A stretch of 64,000 bases of DNA. It comes from G965197555 sp965197555. GTDB lineage: Bacteria; Chloroflexota; Dehalococcoidia; Lucifugimonadales; UBA3495. Below, piece by piece: positions 33,101 through 41,049 of this stretch. The translations under genes and the position numbers were made by a program. A model generated the notes under the pieces. It worked only from the letters and a program-made list of their open reading frames with translations, ran no database searches and was not told the DNA's origin. Location: positions 434,001 to 498,000 of the forward strand of contig OZ240213.1 of the NCBI GenBank assembly GCA_965197555.1, written 5' to 3'. Each line of letters begins with the position of its first letter. Position 1 is the first letter of the stretch.

Positions 33101-34392
33101 GGCACTGCATCCTGCAGAGTGGCGATGGAGTGATAATTTCCGTCGGAGCCGATTACCGTCAGAAAGACTTCGTCTGAGCCTTGGTTATCGCCGTCTCCAT
33201 AGTGAAGTTTGAATCCATCTAGGTCCACGGCATCCGTGCTCCGTATACTCTCCAGGAAGCAGTTCCGAGTCACCTCTTGGCCGCAATCCCTGAGAGCGGC
33301 GATAGCCAATCGACCTGCCAGATAGCCTTCAAAAGAGACAAAGCCGGGCACGGCGTAGGCCCCGTCGGCCGACAGGGCCCTCAGGTAGGCGGCGACAATG
33401 GGTATTGAGTCATCCGTTGGGAAAGGCACAACTTGAGTGACGAACACCCCGGCGCCATCGGACCCTAGCTCCGCGGCCAACGCGTTGCTGCCCACGAAAG
33501 AGACGGTCATGAAGACGGGGTTCAGCCCTGTGTGCCGCGCCCAAGTAATTAGCGCTGCCACCGGCTGGTAAGCTCCTATGAGAATGATCCCTTCGGGAGA
33601 GCCCTGGCCCAGGTCCAAAAGTGCCGTCTTCACGGCTGCGGTATTCCGGGGATACAACCCTATGGCTGCTGGCTCCATTCCCCGGCGCTCCAATGCGCTC
33701 TTTACCCCACGGTAACCCGCCCGACCAAAGGAATCGTCCTGGTACATTACGGAGATACGTTTCAGCCCGAGGTCGCCCGTCAACCGGGCAACCATCTCCT
33801 CAGTCTCTTGGTTGTAAGAAGCCCGCAGATTGATCACAGTGTCCCACCTGGCGTCCCGCAGAAAGGCCGCGCCGGTGAACGGGGCAATGTAGGGAATCCC
33901 CTTGGCCGCTGCCACCGGGACCGCAGAACGCGACGTGGGTGTACCAACGGCGCCAATCAGCGCGAAGACCGCTTCCTCATCAATCAGGCGCAGGGTGTTG
34001 GCGATGGCTGCCTCCGGCTCGTAAGCGTCGTCTAGCGACAACAACTCCAAGCGCCGCCCGTGGATGCCGCCGTCCCGGTTCACCTCCTGGAAAGCGGCCT
34101 TAATGCCGCGCCCCATGTTCGTCCCAAGCTCTTGAGCCGGACCACTGAAGGCGGCCGACTGGCCAAAGAGAATGCGTTGGTCGGAAACTCCGATGTTCAG
34201 GGGAGGGGTGCTACGGTGCACAAGACCGGGGGTGCTCTCCACTGCGTCGTTTCTACTCTCGCCGCTCTGGACGCTATCCGTGCCGCCGGGGAAAAACCAG
34301 ACCACGAGACTCACGGCCAGGGCGACGGTCACGGCCACCCCGATGCCCAACAGGAACAGTATATCTGCCGGTAAATGGGGGATGCCCTTCAT
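33097..34392 (-). CDS. Membrane-anchored LIV/amide-type periplasmic binding protein used as a sensor
   Basis: A 431-residue type-1 periplasmic binding protein of the leucine/urea/amide class (ILFGQSAAFSGPAQELGTNMGRGIKAAFQEVN, TIGAVGTPTSRSAVPVAA-like core). The N-terminal ILFLLGIGVAVTVALAVSLVVWFF is a long uncleaved-looking helix with no lipobox and no Ala-X-Ala site, so it is probably a signal anchor. No permease or ATPase is adjacent. Instead it lies between an RsbW-like gene and a histidine kinase, overlapping each by 4 bases. This indicates a ligand-sensing subunit rather than a transporter component. The ligand is unknown; nitrogen compounds are plausible given amt and P-II upstream. Confidence 0.82.
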   Translation of the reverse strand: MKGIPHLPADILFLLGIGVAVTVALAVSLVVWFFPGGTDSVQSGESRNDAVESTPGLVHRSTPPLNIGVSDQRILFGQSAAFSGPAQELGTNMGRGIKAAFQEVNRDGGIHGRRLELLSLDDAYEPEAAIANTLRLIDEEAVFALIGAVGTPTSRSAVPVAAAKGIPYIAPFTGAAFLRDARWDTVINLRASYNQETEEMVARLTGDLGLKRISVMYQDDSFGRAGYRGVKSALERRGMEPAAIGLYPRNTAAVKTALLDLGQGSPEGIILIGAYQPVAALITWARHTGLNPVFMTVSFVGSNALAAELGSDGAGVFVTQVVPFPTDDSIPIVAAYLRALSADGAYAVPGFVSFEGYLAGRLAIAALRDCGQEVTRNCFLESIRSTDAVDLDGFKLHYGDGDNQGSDEVFLTVIGSDGNYHSIATLQDAVP

Positions 34393-34808
34393 TCAATCCT
34401 GCGCTTGACCAGTGTCAAATGGTTTCTACCCCCCTCTCGTCGATAGTGAAGTTCATCCATCATGGTACGCACCAGGTGTATGCCCAACCCCCCCACCGGT
34501 CTATCTTCCAGGGACGCGGTTAGATTGGGCAGGGGAGCATCGTTCAGCGGGTCGAAGGGCTTGCCATCGTCTGTGATCTCAATGGTCAGGGCCTCCGCTT
34601 CCGAGTTGAGGGCGATTTCAATCTCATGGAGACCCTCATCGTGTCCGTGGTTTATGATATTGAGCCCCAACTCCTCTAGCACCAGATTCACCCGGAATAT
34701 GAGGTCGGGAGGCCAGTTTTCCTGCCTCCCAAGGGCTTCTATAGCGGCAGACAGGCGCTCCAGTTCGTCCGGTCTGGTTTCAATCTCCAGGGATAACCGG
34801 GCACTCAA
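34389..34808 (-). CDS. RsbW-type serine kinase / anti-sigma regulatory factor
   Basis: A 139-residue GHKL ATPase. The N box is FRVNLVLEELGLNIINHGH (Asn), G1 is ITDDGKPFDPL and G2 is VGGLGIHLVRTMMDEL. Such proteins phosphorylate a STAS antagonist or hold a partner such as a sigma factor. TTG start overlapping the response-regulator stop (TTGA). The STAS protein of the same unit (36063-36401) is its expected substrate. No sigma factor is in this window, so the final target is open. Confidence 0.87.
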   Translation of the reverse strand: MSARLSLEIETRPDELERLSAAIEALGRQENWPPDLIFRVNLVLEELGLNIINHGHDEGLHEIEIALNSEAEALTIEITDDGKPFDPLNDAPLPNLTASLEDRPVGGLGIHLVRTMMDELHYRREGGRNHLTLVKRRIE

Positions 34809-36010
34809 GGCGAAGTCTCACTGCGATAAAACGTTAGACAGGTGATGTCATCGGAGTGGGGGGTGTTACCCACGAAGGCGTTCACAGCTTCAAAGACCGC
34901 TAGATTGGCCTTCTCGGGGTCCTGAGGGGCAGTGGCGCTAAAGAGTTGTCGTAGACCGTCAAGGCCGAACTGCTCCTCTGCACCGTTCATAGCCTCAGTG
35001 ACTCCATCTGTGTAGAAAACAACCGTGTCCCCCGGGAACAGGGTTACCGTGTTCTGCTTGTACTGCATGTTGGGCGCAACTCCCAAGGCTATCCCTTGAG
35101 TCAAAGGAAGCAGCGTAGAGGTCCCATTCCTGTGGACCACCAAGGGACTGTTGTGGCCTCCGTTGGCGTAGGTCAACTCACTGTTGGAAGGATCGTACAC
35201 GCCATAAAGAACGGTGACGAACATCCCAGCCTCATTGTCCTCTTGCAGAAGTTCGTTGACCTGGCGCAACACCTCACCGGGGTTGGTGTCTCCCATGGCC
35301 GTACTCTTCAATAGAGTGCGGCTGGACATCATGAAGAGAGCTGCTGGAACCCCCTTGTCCGATACGTCTGCGATGGCGAGGCCGATGCGTCCCTCGTTCA
35401 GTTGCAGTACGTCAAAGAAATCGCCTCCCACGTTGCGCGCTGCTTCCATCTTGCCGTACACGCTGTAGCCGGGACCTTTGGGAAACTGGGTGGGGAGAAT
35501 GGACCGCTGCATCCACCTGGCGACGTCTAGCTCGTTCTGCAACGTCACCAGCTTGTCACGAGACAGGATAGCTTCGCGCCACTCGGCTATGTGCCGCAGC
35601 GTCCGATCTATAGTCACTCGCAGGTCTTCGAAATCCAAGGGCTTGGTGACGAAGTCGAAGGCGCCTCGGTTCATAGCCGTGCGTATGTTCTTCATGTCGC
35701 CGTAGGCGGAAATAATGACCGACCGGATGTTGGGGTCTACCTTGGGTATCTGCTCCAGCAGAGTGAGGCCGTCCATTTGGGGCATGTTGATGTCCGTGAG
35801 CACCATGTCGATGTCATCGACATGGGTCAGCATCTCCAGGGCCTCAACACCGTTTTGAGCAAAGACAAAGGTATAGTGGCCCGCTCGTATGCTCTGACGC
35901 ATACGCTGCAGCATGAGGGGCTCCAGGTCCGGCTCATCGTCGACCACCAGGATCTTGTACGGTTCTTGCATGGCTATGGTCTCATGACGGTTTTGCTTTG
36001 CTCCCTTCAA
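34805..36010 (-). CDS. Response regulator with PP2C (SpoIIE/RsbU-type) phosphatase output
   Basis: A 401-residue protein. Residues ~14-130 are a receiver with the phospho-acceptor in VLTDINMPQMDG and the conserved Lys in VTKPLD. Residues ~185-398 are a PPM phosphatase: NVGGDFFDVL, AIADVSDKGVPAALFM, TYANGGHNSPL, VVFYTDGVTEAMN and SDDITCLTFYR, all metal-binding Asp positions intact. Expected role: when phosphorylated by the nearby kinase it dephosphorylates the STAS protein, setting the state of the RsbW-like partner. Confidence 0.92.
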   Translation of the reverse strand: MKGAKQNRHETIAMQEPYKILVVDDEPDLEPLMLQRMRQSIRAGHYTFVFAQNGVEALEMLTHVDDIDMVLTDINMPQMDGLTLLEQIPKVDPNIRSVIISAYGDMKNIRTAMNRGAFDFVTKPLDFEDLRVTIDRTLRHIAEWREAILSRDKLVTLQNELDVARWMQRSILPTQFPKGPGYSVYGKMEAARNVGGDFFDVLQLNEGRIGLAIADVSDKGVPAALFMMSSRTLLKSTAMGDTNPGEVLRQVNELLQEDNEAGMFVTVLYGVYDPSNSELTYANGGHNSPLVVHRNGTSTLLPLTQGIALGVAPNMQYKQNTVTLFPGDTVVFYTDGVTEAMNGAEEQFGLDGLRQLFSATAPQDPEKANLAVFEAVNAFVGNTPHSDDITCLTFYRSETSP

Positions 36011-36062
36011 AACCCCAACAAGGGGTGCTAGGCATCCATGCCTGGGAGGAGTCCGACTTCAA

Positions 36063-36401
36063 TCAGTCGGTGAATGCGGTTAGGGCCTCGGCCTGAGATG
36101 CGTGAATTGAGATGATTTGGTCGAAACCACTGATCTCAAAGACCTCCCGTATCGGTTGCGAAAGTGAACAGACTGCAAACTTGGCATTTTGGTTCCGTAA
36201 CGTCTTGGCCGTCAGTAGGATTACCCGAAGGCCCGCGCTGCTGATGTAAGATAGATCCTCCATGTCCAGGATGACCGCCCGATCGCTGGCGCCAATAGCA
36301 GCCTCTAGGGCCGTTTGGAATTCTCGGGCGTTGGCGCTATTGACTCGCCCATCCGTCTTTGCGATTAAGGTATCCCCTTGCCGTTCCGTCTTGACGCCCA
36401 T
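36063..36401 (-). CDS. STAS-domain anti-sigma factor antagonist
   Basis: A 112-residue single STAS domain. The phosphorylatable serine lies in LDMEDLSYISSAGLRVILL (~52-65). It is the RsbV-like element of the partner-switching module, phosphorylated by the RsbW-like kinase and reset by the PP2C. It is the first gene of the module, 77 bp downstream of the P-II gene and 52 bp upstream of the response regulator. Confidence 0.9.
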   Translation of the reverse strand: MGVKTERQGDTLIAKTDGRVNSANAREFQTALEAAIGASDRAVILDMEDLSYISSAGLRVILLTAKTLRNQNAKFAVCSLSQPIREVFEISGFDQIISIHASQAEALTAFTD

Positions 36402-36478
36402 TTAACGTAACTCCTTATGTTGCGATTGTGGCCGTGCCTAACGTACTCTCTCGCGTCTGCGTCTCCCGGTGGAGGATT

Positions 36479-36802
36479 TCACTGAGGCTCGTCTACCCCG
36501 GAGACCTCAGCCATGACTTCGAAGACCGACACCTTACTGCGTTGGGCAGGACTGGAGGCGCTGGCTTCACGGATAGCAGACACTACTTGTTCAACGAGGC
36601 CGTCCTCTACTATCGCCTCAATCTTCACCATGGGCATGAACGCAATCCTATACTCGGCACCGCGATGTATCTCCGCATGACCCACCGCCTCTCCGAACCC
36701 TTTCACTTCGATGGCCGTGAGGTTGGTGACCCCAATATCCACTAAGGCTTCGTGCACCGGATCGAGCCTGTGGGGTTGAATCCGTGCCATTACTAGTTTC
36801 AT
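36479..36802 (-). CDS. P-II-like nitrogen regulatory protein lacking the canonical B loop
   Basis: A 107-residue P-II family protein just downstream (21 bp) of amt, as GlnK usually is. The T loop is present (GFGEAVGHAEIHRGAEYRIAF): Tyr51, the uridylylated residue, is kept, while Tyr46 is His. The ATP-binding B loop normally reading TGKxGDGKI is replaced by EASASSPAQRSKVSVFEV. That departure suggests altered or lost ATP binding. It may still gate the ammonium channel or signal to the downstream partner-switching genes. Confidence 0.8.
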   Translation of the reverse strand: MKLVMARIQPHRLDPVHEALVDIGVTNLTAIEVKGFGEAVGHAEIHRGAEYRIAFMPMVKIEAIVEDGLVEQVVSAIREASASSPAQRSKVSVFEVMAEVSGVDEPQ

Positions 36803-36823
36803 CGCACCTTACCCCGTGGTCCT

Positions 36824-38143
36824 TTACATGTCGTAGCCTCGTTCACCGTGGGTGGCCAAGTCGAGCCCTACTAGCTCATCCTCTTCGTCAACTCTCAAAC
36901 CGCTTGTGAGCCTGGAAGTGACTTTCACAATTACGAATGTAAAAACAGCCGCCCAGGCCACCGCTGCGATCACACCCAGGGCCTGTACCCCTAACTGGAT
37001 GCCTATGGAGCCCCGCTCAACTGCCAGGCCGTTGCCTCCAAGCACAGCCACTGCCAGAAGGGCTACCAGTAAGGTACCTATAATCCCGCCAACTCCGTGG
37101 ACGGCGAAGACGTCAAGGGAGTCATCGATTTTCCACCGCTCCTTCACCATGTCCACAGCGAAGAAGCACACCACACCGGCCACTGCACCCAGAATCAAGC
37201 CCCCCGCTGGACCAACGAAACCTGAGGCGGGTGTGACCGTGGCCAAGCCCGCAATCACCCCGGTGACGGTGCCCACCAAAGAAGGCTTTCGAAACTTGAT
37301 CCACTCAACGGTGGACCAAGCTATGGCGCCGCCGACGGCAGCTATGTGAGTGACAGCGATGGCCATACCAGCTCCGCCGTCTGCGGCCAGCTGGCTACCC
37401 CCGTTAAACCCAAACCAGCCCACCCACAGCATCGCCGCGCCGGCCGCGGTCATGCCGGGGTTATGCGGGGGTTGGAGCTGGTTGGGGAAACCCCGTCGCC
37501 TTCCCACCATAGCAGCAAGGACCAGAGCCGATGTTCCAGCGCTGGTATGTACCACCAGCCCACCCGCAAAGTCCATTACACCAAGTTGTTGCAGCCAGCC
37601 CCCACCCCACACCCAATGACAGATAGGCGCGTACACCAAAAGCACCCAGGCACTGCTCACGATTAATATCGAGGGAAACTTGGTGCGTTCCACAAATGCG
37701 CCCACAATAAGGGCTGGAGTAATAATGGCAAAGGTCATCTGAAAGATGGCGAAGACAATTTCCGGAATCGAACCCCGCAGCGTATCCCGTGCGATACCTG
37801 CGAAAAACGCCTTCTCCAGGCCACCGAGTACACCGCCAACATCGCCGCCAAAGGCCAGGCTGTAGCCTACGACCAACCAAAGAAGGCTTGCCAAAGCGGC
37901 AATGGAGAAGCACTGCATCACCACTGACAGCACCGACTTGGATCGTACCAAGCCTCCGTAGAACAAAGCCAGGCCCGGTAAAGTCATGAACAAAACCAGG
38001 GCGGTGGCTGCAAGGACCCAAGAGGTATCGCCAGAATTCAACCTTGGCCCCTCGAATGTCCCAAAGCACTTTGGGACGGTTAAATCCAGTGACTGAAGGC
38101 TAGCACATGCAATTTGGAGAGTCCAGAAGTCCTGGGTCCCCAA
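36824..38143 (-). CDS. amt: Ammonium transporter (Amt family)
   Basis: A 439-residue Amt channel with eleven expected helices. The family signature DFAGGLVVHTSAGTSALVLA, the twin-His residues (ICHWVWGG... and FAVHGVGGIIG) and the C-terminal GLDLATHGERGYDM are all in place. The N-terminus (first ~35 residues) is not conserved, so the start may be internal. It conducts ammonium/ammonia at the inner membrane. It heads the minus-strand run with P-II and the sensory cluster. Confidence 0.93.
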   Translation of the reverse strand: MGTQDFWTLQIACASLQSLDLTVPKCFGTFEGPRLNSGDTSWVLAATALVLFMTLPGLALFYGGLVRSKSVLSVVMQCFSIAALASLLWLVVGYSLAFGGDVGGVLGGLEKAFFAGIARDTLRGSIPEIVFAIFQMTFAIITPALIVGAFVERTKFPSILIVSSAWVLLVYAPICHWVWGGGWLQQLGVMDFAGGLVVHTSAGTSALVLAAMVGRRRGFPNQLQPPHNPGMTAAGAAMLWVGWFGFNGGSQLAADGGAGMAIAVTHIAAVGGAIAWSTVEWIKFRKPSLVGTVTGVIAGLATVTPASGFVGPAGGLILGAVAGVVCFFAVDMVKERWKIDDSLDVFAVHGVGGIIGTLLVALLAVAVLGGNGLAVERGSIGIQLGVQALGVIAAVAWAAVFTFVIVKVTSRLTSGLRVDEEDELVGLDLATHGERGYDM

Positions 38144-38570
38144 TGGATTTAGAGAACGGTTCTCGCTTAATACAGAATTCCGTTACGGCTGGAGGTCTCT
38201 TATGAAGACTCCCGTGTCATCCGGCTCTCGGTTTTGCAGGAAGCGAGACGCTACGGTAGGAAACTGAGGCCCTGGGACAGTCGCCTTCTGAACATTAGAC
38301 GTTTAGTCACAGCGCGCATAGAATGGGTCCGTTGACCGGGTCTGCCGAGGGATATTATCTAGTCAAACCCGCAGGCCCCTGAGCCTTGGAACTATGGGGG
38401 CTGCTTGACCAGCCAAACCGGCGGCTGGTGGATGTCCGGTTTTACTGAGCGGGGTTTACGGCGCTCGATAGCTTTGTGGCAGGCTAGGTATTCGACATCG
38501 GCCAAAGCTAGCAGCGCCTGCCGGGTATCCACTCCATCCAATAATCCCCAGACCAACCCAGGGTGAGCCA
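38144..38570. other. Intergenic region with the amt promoter side and a possible tiny ORF
   Basis: About 430 bp between divergent amt and the flavin monooxygenase-like gene. I see no clear promoter boxes. A 59-codon minus-strand frame at 38392-38571 is listed separately. Confidence 0.3.
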
Positions 38571-38571
38571 A
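38392..38571 (-). CDS. Possible 59-residue protein of unknown function
   Basis: A minus-strand frame from TTG (38569-38571) reads MAHPGLVWGLLDGVDTRQAL, then LALADVEYLACHKAIERRKP, and ends in a Pro-rich tail (DIHQPPVWLVKQPP). Composition looks coding (balanced codons, amphipathic helix), and it spans most of the gap. It has no obvious ribosome-binding site, and its start abuts the divergent gene's ATG. It could be a real small protein or the C-terminal scrap of a lost gene. Confidence 0.3.
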   Translation of the reverse strand: MAHPGLVWGLLDGVDTRQALLALADVEYLACHKAIERRKPRSVKPDIHQPPVWLVKQPP

Positions 38572-39743
38572 TGACTGTAAGACCTGATATCGGCGCTGAA
38601 ATGCTGACTACCGAGGAGCTACTGGCAAGAGCTTTAGATCTAGTTCCTGTTCTTAAGAGACGGGCGGCCCAAACGGAGCAGTTGCGGCGAATCCCGGAAG
38701 AGACAGTCAGAGAGCTGCTGTCGTCAGGGCTCTACCGGATCGGAGTGCCTAGAAGGTTCGGTGGCCTGGACGTGGGCTACGGGCTGGTCTTGGACGTGGC
38801 CGCCGAGCTTGGGAGGGGCTGCGCTTCCACCGCTTGGTGCTACTGCCTCTGGGCAGCCCACGCCTGGCTGGTGGGCTACTGGCCCCGCCAAGCGCAGGAG
38901 GAGGTGTTCGGGCCTAGTCCGGACGTCCTCTGCTCCAGCTCGTTGAACATCGGCAAGTCCAATACTATGGCCGTCGAAGGCGGCTACCGCCTGTCCGGTA
39001 GATGGGAGTTCTCCAGTGGCTGCGACTCCGCAAGCTGGTTGATGCTGGGAGTGTCCGGCATCGGCGAGCGCAACTGGGTCCTCGTGCCCCGCAGCGACGT
39101 CGAGATCGTGGATACTTGGTTCGTTTCTGGGCTTCGTGGCAGCGGGAGCAAGGATATCGTGGTTGACGACGCCCTCGTGCCCTCCCACCGTGTGCTGGAT
39201 GTCACCACCGCCGGGGACAGCGATTGGAACGGCTGGGAGCTACACCATCAGGCCCGATACCGGGTGCCCATTCCTGTGTTGTTGGGATGGGACTTGGTGG
39301 CGCCGATGGTGGGGATCGCCAGGGGAATGATGGAGGAATTTATCGACAGGTTGGCCGGGACCTCCGGACCCGGCAGGACTGCCGACTCCCCGGCTATCCA
39401 CCTTCGCTTGTCCCAAGCCTCCGCCGAAGTGGACGGGGCGAGAGCGCTGTTGGACCAAGACATTAACGAGATTCTCCGGAAGGGCAGAGCAGGTGAGCGC
39501 TTCACGCCATTGGAGCGAGCGAGGTTCCGGCGGGACAAGGCGTTCATCACCCAGCTTTGCCTCGGAGCAGTCAACAGGTTGTTCGACCTCAGCGGTGGCC
39601 ACGCGCTCTTCGATTCAGTGGCTCTGCAGCGCTTTCACCGGGACGCCCAAGCCGTGGCCCATCGGGACGGCCTAATCATGGACTTGGGCGGCCAGCAATA
39701 CGGCAGGGTGGCCCTGGGGCTGGACCCGGACGGACCGATTTAG
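38571..39743 (+). CDS. Acyl-CoA dehydrogenase-fold flavin-dependent monooxygenase-like protein
   Basis: A 390-residue protein of the group D flavoprotein monooxygenase / acyl-CoA dehydrogenase fold (HsaA/DszC/NcnH-like). Seen are RIPEETVRELLSSGLYRIGVPRRFGG (N-terminal helical domain), RLSGRWEFSSGCDSASW and a GLRGSGSKDIVVDDALVP strand typical of this class. The C-terminal helical domain carries DLSGGHALFD and the HRDAQAVAHR helix. No catalytic Glu of true acyl-CoA dehydrogenases is evident. Such enzymes use reduced flavin from a partner reductase to hydroxylate aromatic or heterocyclic substrates. No reductase gene is adjacent. Confidence 0.8.
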   Translation: MTVRPDIGAEMLTTEELLARALDLVPVLKRRAAQTEQLRRIPEETVRELLSSGLYRIGVPRRFGGLDVGYGLVLDVAAELGRGCASTAWCYCLWAAHAWLVGYWPRQAQEEVFGPSPDVLCSSSLNIGKSNTMAVEGGYRLSGRWEFSSGCDSASWLMLGVSGIGERNWVLVPRSDVEIVDTWFVSGLRGSGSKDIVVDDALVPSHRVLDVTTAGDSDWNGWELHHQARYRVPIPVLLGWDLVAPMVGIARGMMEEFIDRLAGTSGPGRTADSPAIHLRLSQASAEVDGARALLDQDINEILRKGRAGERFTPLERARFRRDKAFITQLCLGAVNRLFDLSGGHALFDSVALQRFHRDAQAVAHRDGLIMDLGGQQYGRVALGLDPDGPI

Positions 39744-39978
39744 CGGGTAGGCGGCGGCACCCAACGCGATTCAACGGATGTCAGGTGAGTCCTGTTCCGG
39801 GTATCCCTTGGATCTAACTCCGCGGGGGACCTGGGGCATATGTGGTCTACTGGGCTTAATCCTTGATCGATGGGGCCTTGCCGAAGCTGGACTACACCTG
39901 GGCAAGAAAGCAGAAACAATATGACTATGGTCGTGACCATGGTGTAATGAGAGCATCTTCATAGATCAGGGACAGGAA

Positions 39979-40260
39979 TTGGAAGCTGCCAACGACAAGC
40001 CACACGGACCCAGGACCATCAAGGCCTCCGAATTCAAGGCCATGTGCCTTCAGCTCATGGACGAGGTAGCGGACAGCGGCAACGAGATCGTCATCACCAA
40101 GAACGGGCGCCCGGTCTCGCGTTTGGTGCCCTACCGTGAGCAACCTAAGAGTCTCTTTGGGATCGATAAAGGAAGGATCCAGATAGTAGGGGATGTCGGT
40201 GAGCCCATCGACGTGGAATGGGAGGCCGTGACCGGCAAGCACTGGGACGACCTGCTCTAA
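39979..40260 (+). CDS. Phd/YefM-type antitoxin, copy 1 (toxin deleted)
   Basis: A 93-residue Phd-like antitoxin: GPRTIKASEFKAMCLQLMDE, then VADSGNEIVITKNGRPVSRL, the usual Phd N-terminal dimer/DNA-binding fold. The C-terminus (VTGKHWDDLL) is the toxin-binding part. The start is TTG 39979. A near-identical copy follows at 40300. Its own PIN toxin survives only as a ~16-codon stub directly after the stop. Confidence 0.8.
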   Translation: MEAANDKPHGPRTIKASEFKAMCLQLMDEVADSGNEIVITKNGRPVSRLVPYREQPKSLFGIDKGRIQIVGDVGEPIDVEWEAVTGKHWDDLL

Positions 40261-40307
40261 CCCTGCTCGACACTCAAGTCTTGGCCTGGCTGCTATCCGA
40301 TGACCGT
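40260..40307 (+). pseudogene. Stub of a deleted PIN toxin
   Basis: Immediately after antitoxin copy 1, the frame TLLDTQVLAWLLSDD reproduces the first strand and helix of a PIN-domain toxin (compare ILLDAQVMLWL in the intact toxin at 40599). It then runs into the ATG of antitoxin copy 2 at 40300. The rest of the toxin is missing. Confidence 0.65.
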
Positions 40308-40602
40308 ACAACAGGATGGCAACGGAATAAACAGTGACAAATATACTGGCCCCCGGACCATCAAGGCGTCCGAGTTCAAGGCTAAGTGCCTTCAGCTCAT
40401 GGACGAAGTCGCGGACAGCGGCAACGAGATTGTCATCACCAAGAACGGGCACCCGGTGTCGCGGCTGGTGCCCTACCGTGAGAAGCTGCAGATGCCTTTC
40501 GGTCGGCACCGGGACAAAATCAGGATACTTGGGGACATCGTCTCTCCTATGCCTGCCGAATGGTTCGAGGAATCCGAAGACTCCGATAAGAACCTGTTTT
40601 GA
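40300..40602 (+). CDS. Phd/YefM-type antitoxin, copy 2
   Basis: A 100-residue antitoxin almost identical to copy 1 across the DNA-binding half (GPRTIKASEFKAKCLQLMDE, NEIVITKNGHPVSRLVPYRE). It differs in the C-terminal toxin-binding half (FGRHRDKIRILGDIV...EWFEESEDSDKNLF). Its stop overlaps the toxin start by 4 bases (TTGA). It should both neutralise the adjacent PIN toxin and repress the operon. Confidence 0.85.
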   Translation: MTVQQDGNGINSDKYTGPRTIKASEFKAKCLQLMDEVADSGNEIVITKNGHPVSRLVPYREKLQMPFGRHRDKIRILGDIVSPMPAEWFEESEDSDKNLF

Positions 40603-40997
40603 TACTGCTGGACGCCCAGGTGATGCTGTGGTTGAGGCTGGGAGTGGGTCGGTTGGGTCCTCATGCTCGGCTAGAAATCGATGAGGCGTGGCGGTTGAAC
40701 GAAGTTGGCGTCTCTGCGGTCTCTTTCTGGGAAGTAGATATGTTGAAGGGAAAGGGACGGATCCTGTTTCCGGAAGATGTGGGGTTATGGCGTCGCGAGC
40801 AACTGCAGCAGGGAGTGGTCGAAATCCCCATTGACGGAGAAATTGGAATTCGGGCGGCGGCGCTGGAGGACTTCCACGCCGACCCGGCGGACCGGTTGAT
40901 TGTGGCTACCGCGATGGGCGGGCATCAGTTGGTAACCGCAGACCATCGGATTCTGGATTGGCCGGGGCAACTAAACCGGCTGGACGCTAGAGAATAA
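40599..40997 (+). CDS. PIN-domain toxin (VapC-like)
   Basis: A 132-residue PIN RNase of the Phd-associated type. Acidic residues: Asp in ILLDAQVMLWL, Glu in SFWEVDMLKGKG, Asp in HADPADRLIVATA and Asp in LVTADHRILDW. All four expected positions are present, so it is probably active. TTG start coupled to the antitoxin by a TTGA overlap. Confidence 0.88.
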   Translation: MILLDAQVMLWLRLGVGRLGPHARLEIDEAWRLNEVGVSAVSFWEVDMLKGKGRILFPEDVGLWRREQLQQGVVEIPIDGEIGIRAAALEDFHADPADRLIVATAMGGHQLVTADHRILDWPGQLNRLDARE

Positions 40998-41049
40998 CTT
41001 AGATCAAGGACCAGTGGACCAACGCTTCAACCCTCGGACCTAGAGAACG

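Noticed and set aside
33097..34392. Component of an ordinary ABC importer
   Set aside because: It lacks a lipobox and cleavage site, has no permease or ATPase next to it and is translationally coupled to kinase and RsbW genes, which fits a sensor better.
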